Shown here piece by piece: positions 18,668 to 27,408 of a DNA stretch of 64,000 nucleotides. Origin of the DNA: Rhodobacteraceae bacterium SB2 (GTDB lineage: Bacteria; Pseudomonadota; Alphaproteobacteria; Rhodobacterales; Rhodobacteraceae). The translations under genes and the position numbers were made by a program. The notes beneath the pieces are model-generated. The model was not told where the DNA came from. It worked only from the letters and a program-made list of their open reading frames with translations, and searched no databases. The DNA lies in assembly GCA_001642945.1 (NCBI GenBank), contig LGRT01000014.1, forward strand, positions 1 to 64,000, written 5' to 3'. Position 1 is the first letter of the stretch, and each line of letters starts with the position of its first letter.

Positions 18668-19471
18668 TTAAGAGGCTTCCCCCTGTGATTTTGCAGCCTC
18701 TTTTGAGACCACGTGAAGTGACACGCCTGCGGCCTCAAGCATTGAGGCGGCTTTATCAGGGATGCCATCATCTGTAATAACGGTGTGGATTTGCGTCAGC
18801 GGGCACAGCACAAGGCTTGAGCGTGTTGCAAATTTGCTGCTATCGGCCAATACCACCAATTCATCTGCCTGACCGATCAATTTTTGTTCGGCTTGCACCA
18901 AAAGTGGATCCGCCTCCATCAACCCAATCGTACCCAACCCATGCGCCCCCATGAACATACGATGCGCGTAAAAATTTCGTGTCACATCATTGTCAAAAGG
19001 GGACAAAACGATGTTTTGTTCTCGGTAAAGCGTGCCACCGGATATTGTGACCGTGTTTTTCGAATGCTTCAGCAAATGCTCAGCGATTGGAAAAGAATTT
19101 GTAAACACCTGCATCCTGCGTGTGGCCAGCGTATGAACCATTTGGAACGTGGTGGTGCCACCGTTTATGATGATGGATTCGCCATCTGCGCAGAGATTTA
19201 CAGCAGCGCTGGCAATGGCTTGCTTTTGCGCGACTTGGAACGTTTTGTTGACATCGAAAGGCCGCCCTGCCAGCCCGACAGATTGTGGCGGAGCCAAAGC
19301 TTCTGCCCCGCCCCGGATGCGGCGCAGCTTTTTTTCAATGTGTAATGTTGCGATATCTCTGCGGATGGTTGCTTCCGAGGCACCGGTCAGGCTGCACATA
19401 TCAATCACGGTAACCACAGGGCGGTCTTGAACCGCTGACAATATCACGCGATGGCGTTCTCGTTCATGCAT
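18668..19471 (-). CDS. rhaR: DeoR-family regulator of the rhamnose genes
   Basis: A 267-residue DeoR/GlpR-type repressor. The N-terminal winged helix (about residues 4-58) includes GASEATIRRDIATLHIEKKLRRIRGGA, the family pattern. The C-terminal sugar-phosphate sensor domain has the IIINGGTTTFQMV and ISGGTLYRE glycine-rich segments. It is first in the leftward unit and faces rhaD across 181 bases that hold repeated TCATAAA elements and a 23-bp inverted repeat, the likely binding sites. Its inducer is probably a phosphorylated intermediate, as in the family. Confidence 0.9.
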   Translation of the reverse strand: MHERERHRVILSAVQDRPVVTVIDMCSLTGASEATIRRDIATLHIEKKLRRIRGGAEALAPPQSVGLAGRPFDVNKTFQVAQKQAIASAAVNLCADGESIIINGGTTTFQMVHTLATRRMQVFTNSFPIAEHLLKHSKNTVTISGGTLYREQNIVLSPFDNDVTRNFYAHRMFMGAHGLGTIGLMEADPLLVQAEQKLIGQADELVVLADSSKFATRSSLVLCPLTQIHTVITDDGIPDKAASMLEAAGVSLHVVSKEAAKSQGEAS

Positions 19472-19652
19472 CTTGTACCTCTCGCTTAAAATGCTGGCGT
19501 ATACAGACCCATTTTGTCAATCATAAAATTTCATATTCAGTCATAAATTATCAAAAATTGCGCATTTTTGATTGTTTAGGATTGACAATCTGCCGCAGTA
19601 TATGCAGCTTTTTATAAAGAATATGGGCTAATTTTTGTTTAAGGAGGGTCCT
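19472..19652. promoter_or_regulatory. Divergent control region rhaR-rhaD
   Basis: An AT-rich 181-base gap. It holds two TCATAAA direct repeats (19521-19527 and 19541-19547, 20 bases or about two helix turns apart), an inverted repeat at 19550-19572 with 9-base arms ATCAAAAAT/ATTTTTGAT, and a consensus -35-like TTGACA near 19583. These are the best candidates for RhaR operators controlling both transcripts. Confidence 0.6.
19550..19572. promoter_or_regulatory. Candidate RhaR operator (inverted repeat)
   Basis: Perfect 9-bp arms with a 5-bp TGCGC spacer, centred about 90 bases upstream of rhaD and 90 upstream of rhaR. Placement just upstream of the TTGACA element would let a bound repressor block rhaD. 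The regulator assignment is inferred from adjacency. Confidence 0.5.
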
Positions 19653-21755
19653 ATGACCATGAACAATGCGCAATTGCAGCTTGAGCATCTTTGGGATGAC
19701 AAGGTCGCGCTGGACATGACAGAGCCCGAAAAGCTTCTATATCGCTCAAATTTATTGGGGTCTGATAAGCGGATTACCAATTATGGCGGCGGCAATACCA
19801 GCGCGAAGGTACTTGAACACGATCCGTTGACCCATGACGCGATCGAGGTGCTCTGGGTCAAGGGGTCAGGTGGAGATGTCGGATCTATCAAAATGGACGG
19901 GTTTGCCGCGCTCTATATGGATAAGTTGCGAGCGTTGAAAGCGTTGTATCGCGGCGTTGAGTTCGAAGATGAAATGGTAGCATTCTTGCCTCATTGTACG
20001 TTTAACTTGAACGCGCGCGCAGCCTCGATCGATACGCCCTTACACGCCTATGTGCCCAAGAAACATGTCGATCACATGCATCCAGATGCGATTATCGCAA
20101 TTGCGGCCTCCAAAAACTCAAAAGCGTTAACCGCAGAAATATTTGGGGATGATATCGGGTGGTTGCCGTGGAAAAGGCCCGGATATGAGTTGGGTCTCTG
20201 GCTGGAAAATTTCTGTCTAGAAAATCCAAACGCGCGCGGTGTCGTTTTGGAAAGCCATGGTTTGTTCACTTGGGATGATGATGCGAAAACCTGCTATAGT
20301 CTGACGTTGGAAATCATCCAAAAGGCCATGGATTGGTTTGAAAGCAAGGCAGATAGCCAGCCTGCCTTTGGGGGCGCCGTGCATGAGAGCTTGCCGCCTA
20401 TGAAACGGCGCGCTGTGGCCGCCGAGATCATGCCAGCTATCCGAGGCTTGATTTGCGAAAGCCAGCATATGGTGGGCCATTTCAATGACAGTCCAGAAGT
20501 GCTTGAATTTGTAAACGCGCAACAGCTGCAAGAGCTGGCGGCGCTTGGAACCTCTTGCCCAGATCATTTTTTGCGCACAAAAATCTGTCCCTTGGTGGTT
20601 GATTTTAACCCCAATGCGCAGGACGTGCAGGTAGTAATCAATCGGTTGCCACAAGAGATTGATGATTATCGAAACGCGTACCGAGCCTATTATGCGCGCT
20701 GTAAACATGCCGATTCCCCAGCGCTGCGTGACCCCAATCCAATCGTGTATTTGCTGCCGGGGGTGGGCATGATCACCTTTGCCAAAGACAAAGCAACTGC
20801 GCGCATATCCGGCGAGTTTTATGTGAATGCGATCAACGTCATGCGCGGGGCGTCTTCTGTCTCGGAATATACCGGTTTGTTGGAACAAGAGGCGTTTGAT
20901 ATCGAATATTGGGCTTTGGAAGAAGCCAAATTGCAACGCATGCCAAAGCCAAAAAGCTTGGCGGGGCGGATTGCGTTGATAACAGGGGCAGCCGGTGGCA
21001 TCGGGTCTGCAACAGCGCAAAAATATCTGTCCGAAGGGGCTTGCGTGATGTTGGCCGATATTGACGGTGATGGCCTGAGCGCTGCAGCGGACCGATTGAA
21101 ATCCCAATATGGGCAGGACGTGGTGCGCGCCGTGGTTATGAATGTCACCAGCGAGGCTGAAATAGCCGCAGCGTTTCAAACAACGGTTTTAGAATTCGGA
21201 GGCTTGGATATTGTTGTCTCAAACGCGGGCATTGCGTCTTCGGCTCCGATCGAGGAGACAACGCTTGAGTTATGGAATAAAAACTTTGATATTTTATCGA
21301 CAGGGTATTTTCTTGTCAGTCGGGCAGCCTTTATCACGATGCGTGCGCAATCCTTGGGCGGCGCGGTGGTTTTTGTGGCCTCCAAAAACGGATTGGCGGC
21401 CAGCCCGAATGCAAGCGCTTATTGCACTGCAAAGGCAGCAGAACTTCATTTGGCCCGTTGCTTGGCCCTAGAGGGGGCCGATCTTGGTATCCGCGTGAAT
21501 GTGGTTAACCCTGACGCCGTGTTAAAAGGATCAAAAATATGGGAGGGAGACTGGCTCGAACAGCGCGCCTTAACTTATAAAACGGATAAGGATGGTCTGG
21601 AAGAAATGTACAGAAACAGATCTTTACTGAAGAAATCAGTGCTGCCTGAAGATATTGCCGAGGCAGCTTATTTTTTCGCGTCTGACCTGTCAGAAAAATC
21701 AACAGGTAATATTTTGAACGTTGATGCTGGAAATAAAGAGGCCTTTACACGTTAG
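19653..21755 (+). CDS. rhaD: Bifunctional rhamnulose-1-phosphate aldolase / lactaldehyde dehydrogenase
   Basis: A 700-residue two-domain enzyme. ATG 19653 lies 5 bases behind AAGGAGG. Residues about 1-420 are a class II aldolase domain, with the metal-site histidines around DHMHPDAIIAIAAS and ESHGLFTW, splitting rhamnulose-1-phosphate into DHAP and L-lactaldehyde. Residues about 435-700 are a short-chain dehydrogenase: TGAAGGIG nucleotide loop, SNAG, and the catalytic YCTAK. The dehydrogenase probably converts the lactaldehyde. The fusion is characteristic of rhizobial-type pathways. Followed 11 bases later by rhaI. Confidence 0.94.
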   Translation: MTMNNAQLQLEHLWDDKVALDMTEPEKLLYRSNLLGSDKRITNYGGGNTSAKVLEHDPLTHDAIEVLWVKGSGGDVGSIKMDGFAALYMDKLRALKALYRGVEFEDEMVAFLPHCTFNLNARAASIDTPLHAYVPKKHVDHMHPDAIIAIAASKNSKALTAEIFGDDIGWLPWKRPGYELGLWLENFCLENPNARGVVLESHGLFTWDDDAKTCYSLTLEIIQKAMDWFESKADSQPAFGGAVHESLPPMKRRAVAAEIMPAIRGLICESQHMVGHFNDSPEVLEFVNAQQLQELAALGTSCPDHFLRTKICPLVVDFNPNAQDVQVVINRLPQEIDDYRNAYRAYYARCKHADSPALRDPNPIVYLLPGVGMITFAKDKATARISGEFYVNAINVMRGASSVSEYTGLLEQEAFDIEYWALEEAKLQRMPKPKSLAGRIALITGAAGGIGSATAQKYLSEGACVMLADIDGDGLSAAADRLKSQYGQDVVRAVVMNVTSEAEIAAAFQTTVLEFGGLDIVVSNAGIASSAPIEETTLELWNKNFDILSTGYFLVSRAAFITMRAQSLGGAVVFVASKNGLAASPNASAYCTAKAAELHLARCLALEGADLGIRVNVVNPDAVLKGSKIWEGDWLEQRALTYKTDKDGLEEMYRNRSLLKKSVLPEDIAEAAYFFASDLSEKSTGNILNVDAGNKEAFTR

Positions 21756-21766
21756 GAGAGCATAGA

Positions 21767-23014
21767 ATGACTGCGACATATGAGAGCGCCCGCGCGATAT
21801 TTGCCAATTGGAACGTTGATGCAGAAGCTGCTCTCGCGCGGCTGGCGCAGGTGGCGATTTCGATTCATTCTTGGCAAGGCGATGATGTGCGCGGTTTCGA
21901 AGGGCTGACCGCCGCGTCGGGCGGTGGCATTCAAGCGACGGGTAATTTTCCAGGGCGGGCGCGTAATCCTGCGGAATTGCGCGCGGATTTGGATTTTGCG
22001 CTCTCGCAGATACCGGGCCGTCATCGTTTAAACTTACATGCGTTTTACATGGATACGGAAGACACGCCCGATCGCGATGAAATTGAATATAAGCATTTTG
22101 TACCTTGGGTCGATTGGGCGAAAGACAGTGATATCAAGCTTGATTTTAACCCAACGTTTTTTGCCCATCCGAAGGCAGATGATAATTTAACGCTTTCGCA
22201 CCCCGACGCAGGGATTCGAGATTTTTGGATCGAGCATGGGCGGCGCACGCGCGAGATTGCCGCGCAAATGGGGCAGGCTTTAGGCTCGCCTGTGATCAAC
22301 AATATTTGGGTGCCCGATGGATCCAAAGATATTCCTGTTGATCGTATGGCGGCGCGGCAGCGGCTTGAAAAGGCGCTAGATACGATGCTTAGCGAAAAAT
22401 TTGACCAAAGCCGCCTGATTGATGCGGTTGAGTCAAAGCTGTTTGGAATTGGCGTTGAGGCAATGACCGTGGGCAGCCATGAATTTTACCTTGGTTATGC
22501 CATCCGGCGCAAGATCGCGCTGTGTTTGGATATGGGGCATTTTCACCCCACGGAAAATATTGCCGATAAGCTTAGCGCAGTCGCGCTATCGGTTCCGGAG
22601 ATTTTGCTGCATGTTTCGCGGCCGATGCGCTGGGACAGCGACCATGTGATTTTGCTGACTGACGAAATTTTGCAAATGGCACAAGAGTTGGTTTTTACGG
22701 ATCTTTTGGAACGCACACATATTGGCCTTGATTTCTTTGATGCCACGATCAGCCGTACTGCGGCTTGGGTTGTGGGTGTACGCAATATGCAAAAAGCGCT
22801 TCTTCGGGCGCTGTTATTGCCCCAGAAAAGGCTGAAATCGCTTGAACATAATTTGGATTTCACGGGCAGGTTGGTCCTGACAGAAGAGCTGAAGGATCTA
22901 CCTTTTTCTGCAGTTTGGAATGAATTTTGTGCACGGCAGAACGTACCAGTGGGCGCGCAGTTGATGGATAGCTTAGCGGCCTATCAAAGCTCTGTTTCAG
23001 GGAGGGACGGATGA
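21767..23014 (+). CDS. rhaI: L-rhamnose isomerase (rhizobial/Pseudomonas type)
   Basis: A TIM-barrel metal-dependent isomerase of 415 residues converting L-rhamnose to L-rhamnulose. SIHSWQGDDVRGFEG near residue 32 and the LNLHAFYMDTE, LDFNPTFFAHP and MTVGSHEFYLGYAIRRKI segments (with the metal-ligand Glu, Asp and His residues) match the RhaI/RhaA family. GGAGAG precedes the start. Second gene of rhaDI; not homologous in length or start to a xylose isomerase. Confidence 0.93.
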   Translation: MTATYESARAIFANWNVDAEAALARLAQVAISIHSWQGDDVRGFEGLTAASGGGIQATGNFPGRARNPAELRADLDFALSQIPGRHRLNLHAFYMDTEDTPDRDEIEYKHFVPWVDWAKDSDIKLDFNPTFFAHPKADDNLTLSHPDAGIRDFWIEHGRRTREIAAQMGQALGSPVINNIWVPDGSKDIPVDRMAARQRLEKALDTMLSEKFDQSRLIDAVESKLFGIGVEAMTVGSHEFYLGYAIRRKIALCLDMGHFHPTENIADKLSAVALSVPEILLHVSRPMRWDSDHVILLTDEILQMAQELVFTDLLERTHIGLDFFDATISRTAAWVVGVRNMQKALLRALLLPQKRLKSLEHNLDFTGRLVLTEELKDLPFSAVWNEFCARQNVPVGAQLMDSLAAYQSSVSGRDG

Positions 23015-23326
23015 TAAACTGCTGTTGGTGGCAAAAAACTTAGGCTTTTAAGGCGCGGTGTCATGGGTGAGGCCGGCAACCGCGTCAGATGCCTGAAACA
23101 AGAAGCTTTCAGCGCATATATCGCATAAAAGCCTGCTCCCTAAAGGCTGAGCTTTTATAGAGCGGCGTGGCCGCTGAAAAATGAAGCAGGCTTGGATGCC
23201 GGTGTTTTCAAAGCTATGCGATGCGTTTTTTGCAATCCTGACCAATTCTTAGAGAAGATCTTCTATTGTATCTGCGCAGTTCACTCTTGGGACATTAAGA
23301 AAGACTGGTCTAATTAAGCAAAGGCA
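23015..23326. other. Intergenic region after rhaI
   Basis: About 310 bases. A short GC hairpin (AGCGGC-GTG-GCCGCT near 23160) lies in the middle. A minus-strand open frame (23048-23245) has no ribosome site or similarity and is not called. The promoter for the next transporter should be in the last 100 bases. Confidence 0.4.
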
Positions 23327-24244
23327 GTGATAGTAACGCGGCATATGAAAAGGCAGCAGCGTTTCGCCATGACGGACACTCATAAAGGTTTACTCTACAC
23401 GTTTCTGGGCGTTTTATGCGTTGTACCGGATTCGCTTTTTGTACGATTGATCACAGCCGAGCCACTGGTGACGGCGTTTTGGAGAAGCTTAATCTCTGGT
23501 CTTGTTATTTCGGCCGGTTTGCTTGTGTTTAAGGGCGCACCGAGCTTTCGCAATATCTTATTGATGGGAAAGCTCGGCTGGGCTTATTGTTTTTTGATCG
23601 GTTCGACATCTCCGGCTTTTGTAATGGCGGTAAGTCAAACCAGCGTTGCGAATGTTGTGTTTATCTTTGCCTCTATGCCGGTGTTTTCGGCGATTTTCAG
23701 CAGCATGTTTTTGGGCGAACATATTTCAAGGCGCACTGGTCTGACGATAGTTTTCGTGGGGGTTGGGTTGGCGATCATCGCTTATGGCTCGGGTGAAAAC
23801 GAATTGGCGAATTGGACGGGGGATCTTTGGGCGGTCTATGTGTCTGCTGCCTATGCTGGGGCGCTTACAATGCTGCGCCGATTGAAACATGTTTCAATGA
23901 TTCCAGCGATTCCAATCGCTTATTTGGGGTCTGCGCTCGTGCTGTTTCCCACGCTTGGCTCTGGGCTTGAGATCGAGACGAATATTATGCTTTATATTTC
24001 GCACGGTGTTTTCATCGCTTTGGGCACTTGCTTCCTGACGCTTGGCCCGCGTTATATCAGTGCTCCGGAAGTGTCGCTCTTGATCTTACTTGAATCTGTA
24101 TTGGCGCCGCTGCTGGTCTGGGCGGTGATTTCGGAAAATCCGGGCTTTTGGGCGCTTGCCGGAGGCGGTGTTGTGATTGGTGCTTTGCTGGTTTCGAATG
24201 TAAGTTTGTTCCTTAAAACCGCTAAATCGCCTAAAGTCCTTTGA
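23327..24244 (+). CDS. EamA/DMT-family transporter
   Basis: Ten-segment drug/metabolite transporter, about 305 residues from GTG 23327; ATGs at 23345 and 23369 are also possible and give 299 or 291 residues, and no start has a good ribosome site. Two EamA repeats are visible; LGEHISRRTGLTIVFVGVGL is the typical end of the first. Substrate unknown (members export amino acids or metabolites). Its last 14 bases overlap the convergent regulator gene. Confidence 0.85.
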   Translation: MIVTRHMKRQQRFAMTDTHKGLLYTFLGVLCVVPDSLFVRLITAEPLVTAFWRSLISGLVISAGLLVFKGAPSFRNILLMGKLGWAYCFLIGSTSPAFVMAVSQTSVANVVFIFASMPVFSAIFSSMFLGEHISRRTGLTIVFVGVGLAIIAYGSGENELANWTGDLWAVYVSAAYAGALTMLRRLKHVSMIPAIPIAYLGSALVLFPTLGSGLEIETNIMLYISHGVFIALGTCFLTLGPRYISAPEVSLLILLESVLAPLLVWAVISENPGFWALAGGGVVIGALLVSNVSLFLKTAKSPKVL

Positions 24245-26153
24245 TATGTTTATAAATCGTTGTGCGCGACACACCCAATCTGCGCGCCACAAGACTGATA
24301 TTACCGCCTGAATCCATCCAGGTTTTCTGGATTAAAACGCAGCTTTCTTTGCGCATGGGCGATTGCGCGCAAGGGGCGCAAGGGATAATCTCACCACCCG
24401 ACATATTTTGGTCCCCTTCGATGGCCTCGGGGCGGATGATCGTGGTGGCGGAATTGGCAACCAGCACTTGCAGCATTTTTTTCAGCTGGCGTATATGGCC
24501 AGGCCATTCCCGCGTTTCCAAAAGGTCAAGAGCCGGTTTTGATAATATATGCTCGGGCGAAATCTCTTTCAAAAGCTCTGCCGCCAGCTTTCTAAAATCC
24601 ATTCTTTGCGCTAGACTGGGCAACAATATCTGCGCGCCGAAAATGCTGTCTAGAAACTCGGGATCCATATCATGCTCTGTACGCAAGTCTTGCAGGGATA
24701 ACCTGCTCGACACAAATACCGCCGCAATTTTATGTTCATAATCGCCCAACTCACATTCTTGGCGCGCCTCAAAGATTTGAACAAACGTGTTTTGTACGGG
24801 CAGCGGCAGATTTTCAATGCCGCTGATAAACAGGCTGCCGCCTTGGGCTTTGCGCAGCTTAGTCTGCGCCAAAGTTGACCCGTTTGGCTGAAAGTAAGCC
24901 AGCTTGCCTTCGGGGCCAAACAACAGCTCTTCGTGGTTTTCTGCGGTTAATAAATTACATTTTATTTCGACAAAAGGTCGTTTGGGCAGATATGTTTCAT
25001 GTAATTCTTGCGCGGTGGCCTTTTTCCCAGAGCCCCTGGGCCCTTCGATAAAGATCGGCAAATCATGTGTTAATGCCCGCTCTGCCCGCATTAAATGGCG
25101 CTTTAAGCCCGAATCTTCGGAGATATAACAACGCGTTTGCGGTTTATCATCTGGCGTAAGTGTCCGACCGCCTTGATCTAACAGCGCGGCTGAGGATGCC
25201 GCTAACAGCGACGCGCCTTTTGGATTAATTTCAATAATTCGTTTGGTGGTGGGCTCTTTCATCGCCATAAAAACGGCCGATCCCATCGCATCGTGGATGC
25301 GGATGATTTCATTCGAATTTAACCGATTGGCGATGCTCGAATAAGGGATCGCGAAAATATCACCAAAATGGCGCTTATGCGACAGGTTAAGTCCATTGAG
25401 CATAATTTTTGCATTTATATTTGCACCGTCGATAAAGCCATGTTCATCCACGGCCAGCAAAGCGGCGCTGGTGGTGGAAAGATATTCATGGCGCGCGTGA
25501 AAGCTGATGATCGATGAGTTGCGGAACTCATCAATAAACAATCTGTTTTCCACATTCTTACATGCCAGCTTCACCAAAGCCAGCGTATGTTGTTGGCGCG
25601 ATGAAGCATCCGATGTTGCGTCTATCATGCCCACAATTTCATTGTTTTGGCCATATATCGGCGCTGCAAAGCAAGAAAGATCGCCTAATTTTCGAAAAAA
25701 ATGGTCGCGGCCGGCAACGATTTGCGAGGTGCCCGTATGCAGGCACAGCCCCAAGGCATTCGTGCCGCGGTAATTTTCTGTCCAAATTGAACCAGGGATG
25801 ACCGCGCGGCCCGCATCGCTGGTTTTGAACTCTTCATCCAGCAGCGCATCTAAAACCACTCCGCTGCTATCGGCATAGGCAACCATGAAATTGGTCCCCG
25901 CGATTTGATTGTATAAAAGCTCCAATTCCGGCGCGACAAATTGTTTTATATATTCGTTCTTTTGCGTGATTTCTAAAAACTCTGTTTCTGATTTCACTGC
26001 ATCAACGGGCTTTCCATTTGGGTCTAATCCAAAAGAAGAACTGCGCCGCCAACTGGCTGCAAGCGAGGCTTGAGAGATCTTAATCTCTGTTCCAAGCGCG
26101 GTTTGCGTCAAGGTCTCATCTTTGAAACGATTGCCCAATTGGCTCATATCCAC
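24231..26153 (-). CDS. AcoR-type GAF/AAA+/Fis regulator with degenerate AAA+ domain
   Basis: A 640-residue regulator. Residues about 60-200 are a GAF-like sensor (with the AcoR-style SIWTENYRGTNALGLCLHTG), then a PAS-like linker, an AAA+ region (about 360-590) and a C-terminal Fis helix-turn-helix (VARRLGVSRTTIYKHIKGL). The AAA+ part is damaged for sigma-54 work. Walker A is GPRGSGKKAT. Where LLFGxxxGAFTGA is expected it reads LLFGPEGKLAYFQPNG. Walker B is LFISGIENL in place of LFLDEIxxL. It is therefore unlikely to hydrolyse ATP or contact sigma-54 and may act on sigma-70 promoters as TyrR does (inference). Divergent from the alcohol dehydrogenase and polyol importer, its likely targets. Confidence 0.85.
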   Translation of the reverse strand: MDMSQLGNRFKDETLTQTALGTEIKISQASLAASWRRSSSFGLDPNGKPVDAVKSETEFLEITQKNEYIKQFVAPELELLYNQIAGTNFMVAYADSSGVVLDALLDEEFKTSDAGRAVIPGSIWTENYRGTNALGLCLHTGTSQIVAGRDHFFRKLGDLSCFAAPIYGQNNEIVGMIDATSDASSRQQHTLALVKLACKNVENRLFIDEFRNSSIISFHARHEYLSTTSAALLAVDEHGFIDGANINAKIMLNGLNLSHKRHFGDIFAIPYSSIANRLNSNEIIRIHDAMGSAVFMAMKEPTTKRIIEINPKGASLLAASSAALLDQGGRTLTPDDKPQTRCYISEDSGLKRHLMRAERALTHDLPIFIEGPRGSGKKATAQELHETYLPKRPFVEIKCNLLTAENHEELLFGPEGKLAYFQPNGSTLAQTKLRKAQGGSLFISGIENLPLPVQNTFVQIFEARQECELGDYEHKIAAVFVSSRLSLQDLRTEHDMDPEFLDSIFGAQILLPSLAQRMDFRKLAAELLKEISPEHILSKPALDLLETREWPGHIRQLKKMLQVLVANSATTIIRPEAIEGDQNMSGGEIIPCAPCAQSPMRKESCVLIQKTWMDSGGNISLVARRLGVSRTTIYKHIKGL

Positions 26154-26324
26154 CTCCCTTCTTCATTTATAATAGCGCCAAATAACGGATGCCTCAAATT
26201 GGCCATTTGTTCACAAACTGAACACAAATTAGGCGGGTCTGCACATATTTGAACAATTATATGGATTGTTTAGCTGAAAAACCAAGCAATATTCAGCAGG
26301 AGTTCTGAGAATGAAAGGCATATT
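26154..26324. promoter_or_regulatory. Divergent control region regulator / alcohol dehydrogenase
   Basis: A 171-base AT-rich gap. It holds the palindrome TGTTCA-N5-TGAACA at 26208-26224 and, further right, a weaker AACAAT-N7-ATTGTT near 26253-26271. I see no -24/-12 sigma-54 element (TGGCAC-N5-TTGC), which agrees with the loss of GAFTGA in the regulator. Confidence 0.5.
26208..26224. promoter_or_regulatory. Candidate operator for the AcoR-type regulator
   Basis: TGTTCA-CAAAC-TGAACA, a perfect 6-5-6 inverted repeat. Size and spacing suit a Fis-type dimer. It lies 55 bases from the regulator start and about 100 from adh, so it could serve autoregulation and activation. Confidence 0.5.
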
Positions 26325-27377
26325 ATGAAAGCGCAGGTGCTGAAGCAATACGACGATGATCTAACAGCATCGTCTTGGGTGGATCTGGAAAATGTTCCCG
26401 ATCCGAAAATCGAAAAAGCCAGCGATGTCATCGTGCGCATCGGCGGCGCAGGGGTCTGCAGAACAGATCTTCACATTATTGAGGGCGTTTGGCGCGAGGC
26501 AACCGATGCTGACCGTAAATTACTGCCATTGATTATGGGTCATGAGAATGCGGGCTGGATCGAAGATGTGGGCAGTGAAGTCGAGGGGCTTAAAAAAGGC
26601 GACCCCGTCATCGTGCACCCTAAAATCACCGGTGGCACTTGTCTGGCGTGCCGCCGTGGTCATGACATGCACGGAGAGAACGGATCTTTCCCGGGCGTTG
26701 ACTGCGATGGAGGATACGCAGAGGCGCTGAAAACATCTGTGCGCAACATCGTGAAACTGCCGCAGACTTTGATTCCAAAGGAAGTGGCGGCCTATGCAGA
26801 TGCGGGCCTTACAGCCTATCGCGCAGCGAAGAAAGCATCGCGTCACCTGTTGCCGGGTGAGAAATGCGTTGTGATCGGATCTGGTGGTTTGGGCCATATC
26901 GGCATTCAGGTTTTGCGGGCCATGTGCGCGGCAGATATTATCGTTGTTGACCCCTCTGATATGGCGTTGAAGCTTGCGGAAAGCTGCGGAGCGGATGCGC
27001 TCGTCAAGGCGGATGGCAATGAGGTTGAAAAGGTGTTGGAGCTGACCAAAGGGTTGGGCGCCGAAGCAGTTTTGGACTTTGTGGCCGAGCGCGGCACAAC
27101 CGCCAAAGGCCTTGCGATGACGCGGGCGATGGGCAGCTATTATGTTGTTGGATATGGCGAAGATATCAATGTTAGCGCGTTTGAGATGATCACGACCGAG
27201 AAGAATATCATCGGTAATTTGGTCGGAACATGGTCTGAGCTGACCGAATTGATGTCTTTGGCAGATAAGGGTCAGGTTCATTTGGCAACGCAGGAATACA
27301 GCTTGGAAGATGCAAATCTGGCTTTGCAAGATTTGAATAACGGCAAGGTAAAAGGGCGGGGCGTCCTTGTACCTTAA
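26325..27377 (+). CDS. Zinc-dependent NAD(P) alcohol dehydrogenase
   Basis: Medium-chain dehydrogenase of 350 residues. The catalytic zinc ligands are at VCRTDLH (Cys) and MGHENAGWIEDVG (His-Glu). The structural zinc lobe is atypical: the segment CLACRRGHDMHGEN has two cysteines where four are usual. The Rossmann loop is VVIGSGGLGHIG. It starts the transcript with the polyol-type importer (31-base gap), so it probably oxidises the imported alcohol or polyol, or an aldehyde derived from it. AAAGG lies 7 bases upstream. Confidence 0.87.
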   Translation: MKAQVLKQYDDDLTASSWVDLENVPDPKIEKASDVIVRIGGAGVCRTDLHIIEGVWREATDADRKLLPLIMGHENAGWIEDVGSEVEGLKKGDPVIVHPKITGGTCLACRRGHDMHGENGSFPGVDCDGGYAEALKTSVRNIVKLPQTLIPKEVAAYADAGLTAYRAAKKASRHLLPGEKCVVIGSGGLGHIGIQVLRAMCAADIIVVDPSDMALKLAESCGADALVKADGNEVEKVLELTKGLGAEAVLDFVAERGTTAKGLAMTRAMGSYYVVGYGEDINVSAFEMITTEKNIIGNLVGTWSELTELMSLADKGQVHLATQEYSLEDANLALQDLNNGKVKGRGVLVP

Positions 27378-27408
27378 TTAAATACGAAACCTACTGGGAG
27401 GAAATAAA

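Noticed and set aside
19583-19620. TTGACA followed by AT-rich DNA as a full sigma-70 promoter for rhaD
   Set aside because: No good -10 hexamer lies at 16-18 bases; listed only as part of the control region.
20217-21179. Long minus-strand frame (320 codons) within rhaD
   Set aside because: It is the reverse of a clearly coding gene, rich in His/Cys/Arg, with no family features.
26520-27329. 269-codon minus-strand frame inside the alcohol dehydrogenase
   Set aside because: Shadow of the sense gene; composition typical of antisense frames.
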